Part shown: positions 1 to 7,641 of the stretch, piece after piece
How positions within the stretch are numbered: position 1 is the stretch's first letter
How the letters are laid out: each line of letters begins with the position of its first letter
DNA from: Thiotrichales bacterium
Lineage (GTDB): Bacteria > Pseudomonadota > Gammaproteobacteria > HK1
Reading direction: 5' to 3'
Assembly (NCBI GenBank): GCA_026709935.1
Contig: JAPOSC010000055.1
Location: 16,739 to 80,738, forward strand
DNA length: 64,000 nucleotides
The notes under the pieces: generated by a model
The model's database searches: none
What the model was told of the DNA's origin: nothing
Seen by the model: only the letters and a program-made list of their open reading frames with translations
Made by a program: the position numbers and the translations under genes

Positions 1-1
1 T

Positions 2-895
2 CCGGCGCGGCGCAACGTTGCCATGGCCTTCGAAGGGTACTCGCTCTATCCGCCGCTTTCGGTGCGCGACAACATCGCCTTCGCGCTCAAGTCCCGGCGC
101 CTCGATCCGGCCGAGGCCGCGCGCCGGATTGCGGAGATCGCGGAACTGCTCGAGATCGACGACCTCCTCGGGCGCCGCCCGTCGTCGCTCTCCGGCGGGC
201 AGCAGCAGCGCGCCGGCCTCGCCCGGGCCCTGGTGCGCGACGCCGATCTCTACCTGCTCGACGAGCCCATGGGGCAACTCGAGCCTCGGCTCCGGGCGGT
301 GCTGCGCGGGCGGCTCAAGCACTACATCAAGACGCGGGGGCTGACCGTCATCCTGGTGACCCACGACCAGACCGAGGCGAACGCGCTGGCCGACCGCATC
401 GCGGTGATGGAGGACGGCGCGCTCCAGCAGTTCGCAAGCCCGGCGACGCTGCGGGACCGGCCTGCGAACCGCTTCGTGGGCGCGTTCATCGGCGAGCCGC
501 CCATGAACCTGCTCCCGGCCGAAGCGCGGGCTGATGGCGCCGGTATCGGCTTCGTGCTTCCGGGCGGTGCGCGGCTCGCCTATGGCCCCGGTGAGATGGC
601 GTCGCAGGTCCGTGAAGCGGCGCTCGCGTGCGGTGCGGTAATCGTCGGAGTGCGTCCCCACGCGATCCGGCTGTCCGGGACAGGGCTCCCCGCCCGAGTC
701 GCCGCGAATCAGTGGATCGGCGATCAGTCGCACGTCGCGGTCAGCTTCGCGGATCGGGCGGTGGTGGTGGTCGAGCATGAACGGGTCACCGCGCGTTCGG
801 GGGACGCGGTCGGTCTGTCGATCGACGCCGGCGACCTTCATGTCTTCGATGCCGGCAACGGGGCTGCGGTGTCGCACGGGGAGGTGCTTGCATGA
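2..895 (+). CDS. ABC importer ATP-binding protein (MalK/UgpC-like), 5' end outside window
   Basis: ATPase of a carbohydrate/polyol-type ABC importer. The frame is open to the window edge and the visible protein starts inside the domain (RRNVAMAFEGYSLYP), so Walker A lies upstream and the gene is cut by the window. Visible are the signature LSGGQQQR, Walker B LYLLDEP, the switch histidine in VTHDQTEA, and a C-terminal TOBE-like region (VGVRPHAIRLSG). Two motif positions are unusual: the Q-loop glutamine is Glu (AFEGY) and the D-loop reads GQLEP instead of the usual xxLDx. Its stop overlaps the start of the FGGY kinase (ATGA), so the two are translationally coupled. The kinase and dehydrogenases downstream suggest a polyol or sugar-alcohol substrate; that is inference. 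Confidence 0.9.
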   Translation, partial: PARRNVAMAFEGYSLYPPLSVRDNIAFALKSRRLDPAEAARRIAEIAELLEIDDLLGRRPSSLSGGQQQRAGLARALVRDADLYLLDEPMGQLEPRLRAVLRGRLKHYIKTRGLTVILVTHDQTEANALADRIAVMEDGALQQFASPATLRDRPANRFVGAFIGEPPMNLLPAEARADGAGIGFVLPGGARLAYGPGEMASQVREAALACGAVIVGVRPHAIRLSGTGLPARVAANQWIGDQSHVAVSFADRAVVVVEHERVTARSGDAVGLSIDAGDLHVFDAGNGAAVSHGEVLA

Positions 896-2457
896 ACCGT
901 GACGTGCTCATCGGCCTGGATGCCGGGACGTCGATGCTGAAGGCGGTGGCCTTCACGCGCGAGGGGACGCAGATCGCGGTGGCGGCGCGCCCGAACCGGT
1001 ATCGGTCCGGCGCCGGTGGCGTGGCCGAGCAGGACATGGCCTGGACGTGGGAGGAGGTGGTCGAGACCCTGCGCGACCTGCTTTCGGGTGCGCCGGAGAT
1101 CCGCGAGCGTATCCGTGCCCTGGCGGTGACGGGGCAGGGCGACGGCACATGGCTCGTCGATGCCGACGGAGCCCCCGTCGGTCCCGCCTGGCTCTGGCTC
1201 GACAGCCGCGCGGCGGACGAGACCCGCGCGGTCTGCGACGGGGCGCACTACGGCGCGCTGTACGAGACCACCGGCACCGGCGCCGCGCCGTGCCAGCAGT
1301 CGAGCCAGCTCGCCTGGATGGCCCGGCACACCCCGGACGTCCTCGCGCGCGCCGCCACTGCCTTTCACTGCAAGGACTGGATCTATCTCCAGTTGACCGG
1401 GCAGCGGGCGACGGACCCGTCCGAAGCCGTCTTCACCTTCGGCGACTTCCGCACGCGCGGGTATTCCCCGGTGCCGCTGGAGCAATTCGGACTCGAAGCC
1501 CACGCCCGGCTGCTGCCGGCCATCGTGGACGGGACGCGGGAGTCGCATCCGCTCGGCGCGAAGGCCGCCGCCGCCATCGGGCTGCCGGAGGGACTGCCGG
1601 TGGTGCTCGGGTACCTGGATGTGCTCTGCACCGCGCTCGGCGGTGGGCTCTACGACCCGGAAGGCCGAGCCGGTCTCTCCGTCATCGGCTCGACCGGGGT
1701 GCACCTGCGATACACGCGCGGCGCCGACGCGGTGCGGCTCGGGGCCGAGCGCACCGGCTATACGCTCTGCTTCCCGGTTCCGGACGCGTATGTGCAGATG
1801 CATTCGAACCTGTCCGCGACCCTCAACCTCGACTGGCTGCTCGACCTGATGCGCGAGATCCTCTCCGCCGCCGGCATCGAGAAGAGCCGCGCCGACCTGC
1901 TGCCCCGCATCGATGCCCTCGCCCTCGCCGCCGAGCCCGGCCGGGCGCTCTACCATCCCTACATCTCGACCGCGGGCGAGCGCGGGCCGTTCCTCGCCCC
2001 GGAGGCGCGGGCGAGCTTCACCGGGCTCGATTCGAATGCCGGGCTCGCGGATCTCGTGCGCGCGGTGCTGGAGGGCCTCGCGTTCGCGGCGCGGGACTGC
2101 TACGCCGCCATGGGCGAGATCCCCGCCGAGGTGCGCCTCGCCGGCGGCGCGGCTCGTTCCGCGGCCCTGCGGTCCATCCTCGCCGGGGTGCTGGACCGTC
2201 CGGTGCGTGGCACCGGACGCGAGGAGGCGGGTGCCGCCGGGGCGGCGATGATCGCGGCCGTGCAGCAGAGGCTCTATCCCGACATGGCGGCCTGCGCCGC
2301 CGACTGGGTCACGCCGTATCTCGGCGCGGCCGAACCGCCCGACGCGACGCTCGCGGCGGTCTATGAGCGCCTGTTCCCGGTCTACGTCGAGACACGCGCC
2401 GCGCTGGCGCCGGTCTGGGCGTCACTGGCCACCGTCGGCCGGGGGGCGGACCGGTGA
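892..2457 (+). CDS. FGGY-family carbohydrate kinase (erythritol/xylulose kinase type)
   Basis: Cytoplasmic ATP-dependent kinase of 521 aa, the usual FGGY length. The N-terminal phosphate loop is seen in IGLDAGTSMLKAVAF; the N-terminal domain carries EQDMAWTWEEVV, the middle has the hinge region with a Gly-rich segment (VIGSTGVHLRY), and the C-terminal domain has the ATP motif RLAGGAARSAALRSILA. The EQDM...W pattern and the pairing with a GlpD-like dehydrogenase recall erythritol kinase (EryA) loci, but no ery-type lyase or isomerase genes are visible here, so the substrate is left open (polyol, tetritol or ketose). Starts in an ATGA overlap with the ABC ATPase and ends in a GTGA overlap with the next gene, so all are one transcript. 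Confidence 0.9.
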   Translation: MNRDVLIGLDAGTSMLKAVAFTREGTQIAVAARPNRYRSGAGGVAEQDMAWTWEEVVETLRDLLSGAPEIRERIRALAVTGQGDGTWLVDADGAPVGPAWLWLDSRAADETRAVCDGAHYGALYETTGTGAAPCQQSSQLAWMARHTPDVLARAATAFHCKDWIYLQLTGQRATDPSEAVFTFGDFRTRGYSPVPLEQFGLEAHARLLPAIVDGTRESHPLGAKAAAAIGLPEGLPVVLGYLDVLCTALGGGLYDPEGRAGLSVIGSTGVHLRYTRGADAVRLGAERTGYTLCFPVPDAYVQMHSNLSATLNLDWLLDLMREILSAAGIEKSRADLLPRIDALALAAEPGRALYHPYISTAGERGPFLAPEARASFTGLDSNAGLADLVRAVLEGLAFAARDCYAAMGEIPAEVRLAGGAARSAALRSILAGVLDRPVRGTGREEAGAAGAAMIAAVQQRLYPDMAACAADWVTPYLGAAEPPDATLAAVYERLFPVYVETRAALAPVWASLATVGRGADR

Positions 2458-3509
2458 AACGGGAGGTCGTGATCATCGGTGATCGGTTCATGCGCCCGGA
2501 GATGTTCGAGGCGGCGCTCGGCGACGCCTGCGGCGACCGCGTCGAGACGCGGCGCCACGCGCTGCCGTGGCCCGACGAGCCCATGGAGCACGGCTACCGG
2601 CCCGGCGGCGACCGGATCCCCGGCATGGAGGGGCTCAGGGAGTACATGGGCGACCCCGATGACATCGTCTCCAGGATCGGCGACGCGGAGATCCTGATCA
2701 CCCACCTCGCGCCGCTCTCCGCCCCGATGCTGGAGCGACTGCCCGGGCTGAAGCTCGTCGCGGTCTCCCGCGGCGGGCCGGTCAACATCGACCGAGCGGC
2801 GACGCGCGAGCGCGGCATCCTGGTGGTGAACACGCCGGGGCGCAACGCATCCGCGGTGGCGGAGTTCACCATCGGCGCGATCCTTGCCGCCACCCGCAAC
2901 ATCACCCGCGGCCACGAGGCGCTGCGCCGAGGCGAGTGGCGGGGCGACCTCTACCGCGCCGACGAGGTCGGCGACGAGCTTTGCGACATGACCATCGGCG
3001 TCATCGGCTACGGAGAGGTCGGGGCCCGCGTGGTGCGCCTGCTGCGGGCGTTCGGCTCTCGGGTGCTGGTGGCCGATCCCTACGTCCAGCTCGCGCCGGA
3101 GGATGCGGAGGACGGGGTGCGCCACATCGGGCTCGGGGAGCTGCTCGAAGCGTCGGACGTGGTAACCCTGCACGCGCGGGTCACCGCCGAGACCGAGGGC
3201 TTCATCGACGCCGACGCCTTCGCGCGGATGAGGCCGGGCGCGTTCTTCGTCAACACCGCGCGCGGGCCGATGGTGGACTACGAGGCGCTGGCCCGTGCGC
3301 TCGAGAGCGGCCGGCTGGGAGGCGCGATGCTGGAAACCTTCGCAGTCGAGCCGGTGCCGCCCGACTGGGCACTGCTCCAGTTGCCCAACGTGACGCTGAC
3401 CCCGCACATCGCCGGCGCCTCGCTCCGCACGGTGCGCATCGCCGCCGCGCAGGCGGCCGAGGAAGTGCGGCGCTTCATCTCCGGCGAACCTCCGCGCAAC
3501 CCCTGCTGA
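2454..3509 (+). CDS. D-isomer-specific 2-hydroxyacid dehydrogenase
   Basis: NAD(P)-dependent oxidoreductase of the phosphoglycerate/D-lactate dehydrogenase family, 351 aa. The GTG start overlaps the kinase stop. The Rossmann motif is IGVIGYGEVGARVV near residue 185; the catalytic triad is visible as Arg in NTARGPMVD, Glu in ETFAVEPVP and His in LTPHIAGAS. It has no C-terminal ACT domain, unlike long SerA proteins. Its place between a sugar kinase and a GlpD-like enzyme points to a phosphorylated or acidic intermediate of the same polyol pathway, but the substrate cannot be read from the sequence. A 13-nt gap separates it from the next gene. Confidence 0.88.
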   Translation: MKREVVIIGDRFMRPEMFEAALGDACGDRVETRRHALPWPDEPMEHGYRPGGDRIPGMEGLREYMGDPDDIVSRIGDAEILITHLAPLSAPMLERLPGLKLVAVSRGGPVNIDRAATRERGILVVNTPGRNASAVAEFTIGAILAATRNITRGHEALRRGEWRGDLYRADEVGDELCDMTIGVIGYGEVGARVVRLLRAFGSRVLVADPYVQLAPEDAEDGVRHIGLGELLEASDVVTLHARVTAETEGFIDADAFARMRPGAFFVNTARGPMVDYEALARALESGRLGGAMLETFAVEPVPPDWALLQLPNVTLTPHIAGASLRTVRIAAAQAAEEVRRFISGEPPRNPC

Positions 3510-3522
3510 CGGCGGCGGCGGG

Positions 3523-5145
3523 ATGAATGCGGCGGGCGGGCGAAGCGCGGGTTTGGTGCGCGTGAAAGACGCGGGCGCGGAGGGCGGCCGCGGAGAGTGC
3601 GACCTCGGGGAGGTCGATGTCTGCGTCATCGGCGGCGGCGTCAATGGCGCCGGCATCGCCCGCGATGCGGCCGGGCGCGGTCTGTCGGTGCTGCTGTGCG
3701 AGAAGGGCGACCTCGGCGAAGGGACCAGCTCGCGATCAGGCAAGCTGATTCACGGCGGGCTGCGCTACCTGGAGTACCTCGAATTCCGCCTGGTGCGAGA
3801 GGCGCTGATCGAGCGCGAGGTGCTGCTGGAATCGGCGCCGCACATCGTGTGGCCGATGCGGTTCGTGATGCCGCAGGGCTCGGGCGATCGGTCGCGGTGG
3901 CTCGTCCGGATCGGGCTCCTGCTCTACGACACCCTGGGTCGACGGCGGCGCTTGCCGGGCACCCGCACCCTCGATCTCGCCCGAGCGGCGGAAGGCGCGC
4001 CGCTGAAGTCGGATTTCCGCGTCGCCTACGAGTACTCCGATTGCTGGGTCGACGACGCGCGCCTGGTGGTGTTGGCGGCGCTGGATGCGGCCGAGCGCGG
4101 GGCGCGCATCCTGACCCGCTGCCCCTGCGTGGAAGCCCGGCGCGAGTCGGGGCAATGGCTCGTGTCGATGCGGGAGGAGGCGACCGGCGCCCCCCTGCGC
4201 GTGCGCGCCCGTGCGCTCGTCAATGCGGCCGGTCCGTGGGTGGAAGAGATCGTCACCGGGGTCGCGGGGCGGAACTCCGCCCTCAGCGTGCGGCTCGTCA
4301 AGGGCAGCCACCTGATCACGCGCAAATTCTGGACCGGCGAGCAGGCGTACCTGATCCAGAACGACGACCGGCGGGTCATCTTCGTCAATCCCTTCGAGGA
4401 TGATCTTGCACTGATCGGCACTACCGACATCCCGTTCAAGGGCCGGCCCGAGGACGTCGCGACGGACGCGCAGGAGGTCGACTATCTGCTGCGGGCGCTC
4501 GGGCGATACTTCATTGCGCCGCCCGGGTCGGACGACATCGTGGCGAAGTTCTCGGGCGTGCGGCCGCTCCACGACGACGCGGTGGAGAACCCGAGCGCGG
4601 TGACGCGGGACTACACCTTTGACCTTGATGTCGCCGACGGCGCGGCGCCAATGCTCAGCGTGTTCGGCGGCAAGATCACGACATTCCGCAAGCTCGCCGA
4701 GCACGCGATGGAGAAGCTGGCACCTTTCCTCCCCGGTCTCGGCTCCGCCTGGACCGCCCGCGCGCGGCTGCCGGGCGGCGAGGGGATCGACAGTACCGAC
4801 TTCCCGGGCTTCCTCGCGCGGTTCCGCGCCTCGCACCCCTGGTTGCCCGCCGTGCTCGCGCATCGCCTCGCCCGCCGGTACGGAGACCGCGCCTCGCGCC
4901 TGCTCGACGGCGCGCGCTCCTTGGGCGACCTCGGGTCCGACTTCGGCGCCGGCCTGTACGAAGCGGAGGTTGCCTACCTGATGCGGAACGAGTGGGCGCG
5001 CACCGCGGAGGATGTCCTGGAACGGCGGACGAAGGCCGGCCTTCGAGTCGACGCCGCGACCTACGCGCGGCTCGACGAGTGGATGACAGCCCCGGACCGC
5101 CAGCCCGGAAATTTCACCGATTCGCGGCTGCGGGCACGGATCTGA
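3523..5145 (+). CDS. FAD-dependent glycerol-3-phosphate dehydrogenase family protein (GlpD/EryB-like)
   Basis: 540-aa FAD enzyme. The dinucleotide motif VCVIGGGVNGAGIARDAAGRG is at about residues 33-53, followed by the family hallmark GTSSRSGKLIHGGLRYLE, and by LIGTTDIPF, KFSGVRPL and VFGGKITTFRKLAE, all typical of GlpD. Known members oxidise sn-glycerol-3-phosphate, or erythritol phosphate in ery loci, and pass electrons to quinone at the membrane. About 30 residues precede the FAD motif, so an internal start is possible. The last ~14 residues (after PDRQ) are encoded by a copy of an interspersed palindromic repeat (5103-5133), suggesting that the original C-terminus was replaced or extended by the repeat. 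Last gene of the operon; a strong hairpin follows. Confidence 0.9.
   Translation: MNAAGGRSAGLVRVKDAGAEGGRGECDLGEVDVCVIGGGVNGAGIARDAAGRGLSVLLCEKGDLGEGTSSRSGKLIHGGLRYLEYLEFRLVREALIEREVLLESAPHIVWPMRFVMPQGSGDRSRWLVRIGLLLYDTLGRRRRLPGTRTLDLARAAEGAPLKSDFRVAYEYSDCWVDDARLVVLAALDAAERGARILTRCPCVEARRESGQWLVSMREEATGAPLRVRARALVNAAGPWVEEIVTGVAGRNSALSVRLVKGSHLITRKFWTGEQAYLIQNDDRRVIFVNPFEDDLALIGTTDIPFKGRPEDVATDAQEVDYLLRALGRYFIAPPGSDDIVAKFSGVRPLHDDAVENPSAVTRDYTFDLDVADGAAPMLSVFGGKITTFRKLAEHAMEKLAPFLPGLGSAWTARARLPGGEGIDSTDFPGFLARFRASHPWLPAVLAHRLARRYGDRASRLLDGARSLGDLGSDFGAGLYEAEVAYLMRNEWARTAEDVLERRTKAGLRVDAATYARLDEWMTAPDRQPGNFTDSRLRARI
5103..5133. repeat. Copy of interspersed palindromic repeat, inside the 3' end of the GlpD-like gene
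   Basis: The segment CCCGGAAATTTCACCGATTC followed by GCGGCTGCGGG matches, in reverse complement, the repeat core GAATCGGTGAAATTTCCGGG also present near 59.28, 59.41 and 62.16 kb. Here it is translated as the GlpD C-terminus. Confidence 0.7.
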
Positions 5146-5201
5146 CTGCTTTCGCCGCGTTGAACGCGGCCAGGGTGTGGCAGAGCTGCGTTCGCAACCG
5201 A

Positions 5202-5230
5202 AGTGGTGCCCGACGCCGTCGGGCACCACT
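5202..5230. terminator. Bidirectional hairpin terminator between converging genes
   Basis: Perfect inverted repeat: AGTGGTGCCCGAC (5202-5214), loop GCC, GTCGGGCACCACT (5218-5230). The 13-bp stem sits 57 nt after the GlpD-like stop and 36 nt from the stop of the converging Calx-beta gene. There is no long T-tract, which is common in GC-rich genomes. Confidence 0.75.
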
Positions 5231-5265
5231 CCGTGGGGCGGCGCCCCCGATGGCCCCTATGGCGG

Positions 5266-5832
5266 TTACTCGCCGAATACGGTGCCCGTGTACCCGGGAC
5301 CGTACTTCTCGTCCTCGTAGCTCAGTCCAGCGTCAATGATCGTCGCGCGCACCGTCTTGGTCCGAGGCTCGACCGGGCCGCCGGTGCCATTCAGCATCTG
5401 TGGATTGGAGGTCCAATAGTGCCCCCAGAAGTATGGCACCTGCACCTGAAAGTTGGAGAGCACCAGATTGAAATGCTCGTCGTTCGCATCGCCGTCCTGG
5501 TGGGTCTCGATCCTGACCTGGGCCCGCCTCTTGCCTTTGGGGAACACCACATGGCCCGACTTCGCCTCGTAGTCGACTCCGGCCTTGGCGCTGCCGTTTT
5601 CCGTGCGATAGGCAAAACGGGAAGGGGTCGTTCGCGGGATCGGCAGGGTGATGGTGAAGACCGCCGTCTCGCTTTCCTTCACCGTGATGTCCGGCGCCCT
5701 GATCTCCCACGCGGTGGCCGGCTGCGCCAGCGTCGCCAGCATCAGCGCGGCGCCAAGGCCGACCGCTCCGCTTCGCAGGCGCCGGGCAAACAATCCAGTA
5801 TTTCCGATATTTCCGAGGGTCGATTGCTTCAT
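5266..5832 (-). CDS. Secreted Calx-beta domain protein
   Basis: 188-aa exported protein. The N-terminus has basic residues and a hydrophobic stretch (SGAVGLGAALMLATLAQP) ending in ATAW, a signal peptide with likely cleavage after ATA. The rest is one Calx-beta/immunoglobulin-like repeat: ETAVFTITLP, GSAKAGVDYEAKSGHVVFPKG and DEHFNLVLSN are the family's characteristic strands. Such domains bind calcium or mediate adhesion. The start is fixed by a GGGAGG box 7 nt upstream. It stands alone between a convergent operon and an amidase, and its role is unknown. Confidence 0.8.
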   Translation of the reverse strand: MKQSTLGNIGNTGLFARRLRSGAVGLGAALMLATLAQPATAWEIRAPDITVKESETAVFTITLPIPRTTPSRFAYRTENGSAKAGVDYEAKSGHVVFPKGKRRAQVRIETHQDGDANDEHFNLVLSNFQVQVPYFWGHYWTSNPQMLNGTGGPVEPRTKTVRATIIDAGLSYEDEKYGPGYTGTVFGE

Positions 5833-5964
5833 GATGCATCCTCCCGTCTAGGGTGCGTCCTTTGTCCCGCACCATGGACGGTACGCACCGTAGCGCCAAT
5901 GCCGGGCACGGGTCCAAGATCGAATCCTGATGGGTCGGATAAGAATTTCCTATTCGTCGGACAG

Positions 5965-7431
5965 TTACAAAGCGTCCAGAACCTGCCGAGGTGTCTTGTG
6001 TGGGCACGGTGGGCGGCGTCCGGCCCACGGTGCGGCCTCTTCGAGCTGGCGGGCGAGGCGGAGAAGGCGCGTGTCCTCACCCACTTGGCCGACGAAGTGC
6101 ATGCCGATGGGCAGACCGTCCGCGCCGTGGTGCAGGGGGACCGACATCGCCGGCTGGCCCGTGACGTTGAACGTCTCGGTATAGGGTGCAAACCGCGCGG
6201 AACGCGCATTCCACGCCTCAAGGCCCGATGCCATGCAGGCACCGAGCAGGCCCGTCTCCAGCGGTGGCTCGGCCGTGACCGGGGTCAGCAGCACGTCGAT
6301 GTCGGCCATCGATTCGGCCATTCGCACCTGCAGGGCCCGAATCGTCTTGCGCGCGCGCATCCACCGGTCCGGCTCCATCCGTGCTGCCGTACGGAAGGTG
6401 GTGGCCACCAGCGGACCCAGTTCGGCGGCGCGGGGCGGTCGGCCGAGCACCTCGGCGCGGTCGGCGATCGCCGCGGTGAGTTCGCAGGCCCAGAGCACGA
6501 AGGCCGACTCGTGGAAGTCGTCGGTGATCGGCCACGTCCAGGGCCGAACTCGATGTCCGAGCGCCTCCAGGGTGCGCACGGTGGCGTCAACCCTGTCGGC
6601 GATCTCCGGGGTGGGCATGTGTCCGCTGGGGGATTCGCACACCACGCCGATGCGCAGCGCGCCGGGGGGCTGGTCGAGCGCGGCGAGAAACGAGCCCGGA
6701 GGGGCGGCGTGCGGTACGGGCGCCCCGATCTCGGGTCCGACGGTGGCGTCGAGCAGGGCGGCGGAGTCGCGCACCGTCCAGGTGATCGCGTGGTCGCAGT
6801 TCAGTCCGCCCACCAGCGGGCCGTACTCCGACCCGACCGCGACCAGTCCGCTCGACGGCTTGAACCCGAACACACCGCAGCACCCGGCCGGCACCCGGAT
6901 CGATCCGCCGGAGTCGGTAGCGTGCGCCATCGGCATCATGCCGGATGCCACCGCCGCCGCGGCCCCGCCGCTCGATCCGCCCGGGGTGCGCGTCAGGTCC
7001 CAGGGGTTGGCGGTGGGGCCGTAGAGCTCCGGCTCGCACACGAACTCGGTGGCGAACTCCGGGGTGTTGGTGCGGACTGGGACCACCATCCCCGCCGCGC
7101 GCCAGCGCGAGACCAGCAGGCTGTCGCGAGTCTCCGCCGCCGCGCCGGCGAAGAACCGGCAGGCCCAGGTGGTGGGAAAGCCCGCGACGTGGACGTTCAC
7201 GTCCTTGGCGGGTAACGGGACGCCGGCCAGCGGCGCCGTGCGGTCGACGGCGTCTGCATCGTCCCGGGCCTTCTCGTAGTTCCGCATCACGACCGCGTTG
7301 AGCGCGGGGTCCAGCCGCTCGATCTCGGCGATGGCGGTCTCCAGCACCTCCCGCGCGGAGACCTCGCCCGAGCGCACGAGCTCCGCCAGCCCCACCGCGT
7401 CCTTCGCCCTGTACTCGTTGCGGCTGAGCAT
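5965..7431 (-). CDS. Amidase (amidase signature family)
   Basis: 488-aa cytoplasmic amide hydrolase. The Ser-cisSer-Lys triad is seen as Lys in LPAKDVN, Ser in the Gly/Ser loop TPGGSSGGAAAAVASG, and the nucleophile Ser in DSGGSIRVPA. The C-terminal part (ITVTAEPPLETG-like region, FNVTGQPAMSVP) is typical. The start at 7431 is chosen because AGGGGAGG lies just upstream; an in-frame GTG six codons earlier is less likely. The substrate is unknown; it lies next to a betaine-type importer on the same strand, about 190 nt upstream of it in transcription order terms, and could act on an imported amide. Confidence 0.88.
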   Translation of the reverse strand: MLSRNEYRAKDAVGLAELVRSGEVSAREVLETAIAEIERLDPALNAVVMRNYEKARDDADAVDRTAPLAGVPLPAKDVNVHVAGFPTTWACRFFAGAAAETRDSLLVSRWRAAGMVVPVRTNTPEFATEFVCEPELYGPTANPWDLTRTPGGSSGGAAAAVASGMMPMAHATDSGGSIRVPAGCCGVFGFKPSSGLVAVGSEYGPLVGGLNCDHAITWTVRDSAALLDATVGPEIGAPVPHAAPPGSFLAALDQPPGALRIGVVCESPSGHMPTPEIADRVDATVRTLEALGHRVRPWTWPITDDFHESAFVLWACELTAAIADRAEVLGRPPRAAELGPLVATTFRTAARMEPDRWMRARKTIRALQVRMAESMADIDVLLTPVTAEPPLETGLLGACMASGLEAWNARSARFAPYTETFNVTGQPAMSVPLHHGADGLPIGMHFVGQVGEDTRLLRLARQLEEAAPWAGRRPPCPHKTPRQVLDAL

Positions 7432-7641
7432 GATCGCCTCCCCTTTCACGGAACTTTCGGCCCTGAACCAGTTTCACTTTACACCGCTTGATCCGGCATC
7501 GGAGCGAGGCCACCGGAGCTGGTCCTGTCTGCGCAGTGGCAAGCATGGGCATCGCCGGACGCCGCGTGGACGGAGGGAACTTTCGCAATGATCTCGATGT
7601 TCCCGGCCTGGACAGCGGGGCAGTCCGCCGCGGTGGCCGGC

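Noticed and set aside
5203..7215. Long plus-strand open frame (670 codons) opposite the Calx-beta and amidase genes
   Set aside because: Antisense to two genes with clear motifs and ribosome binding sites; composition atypical.
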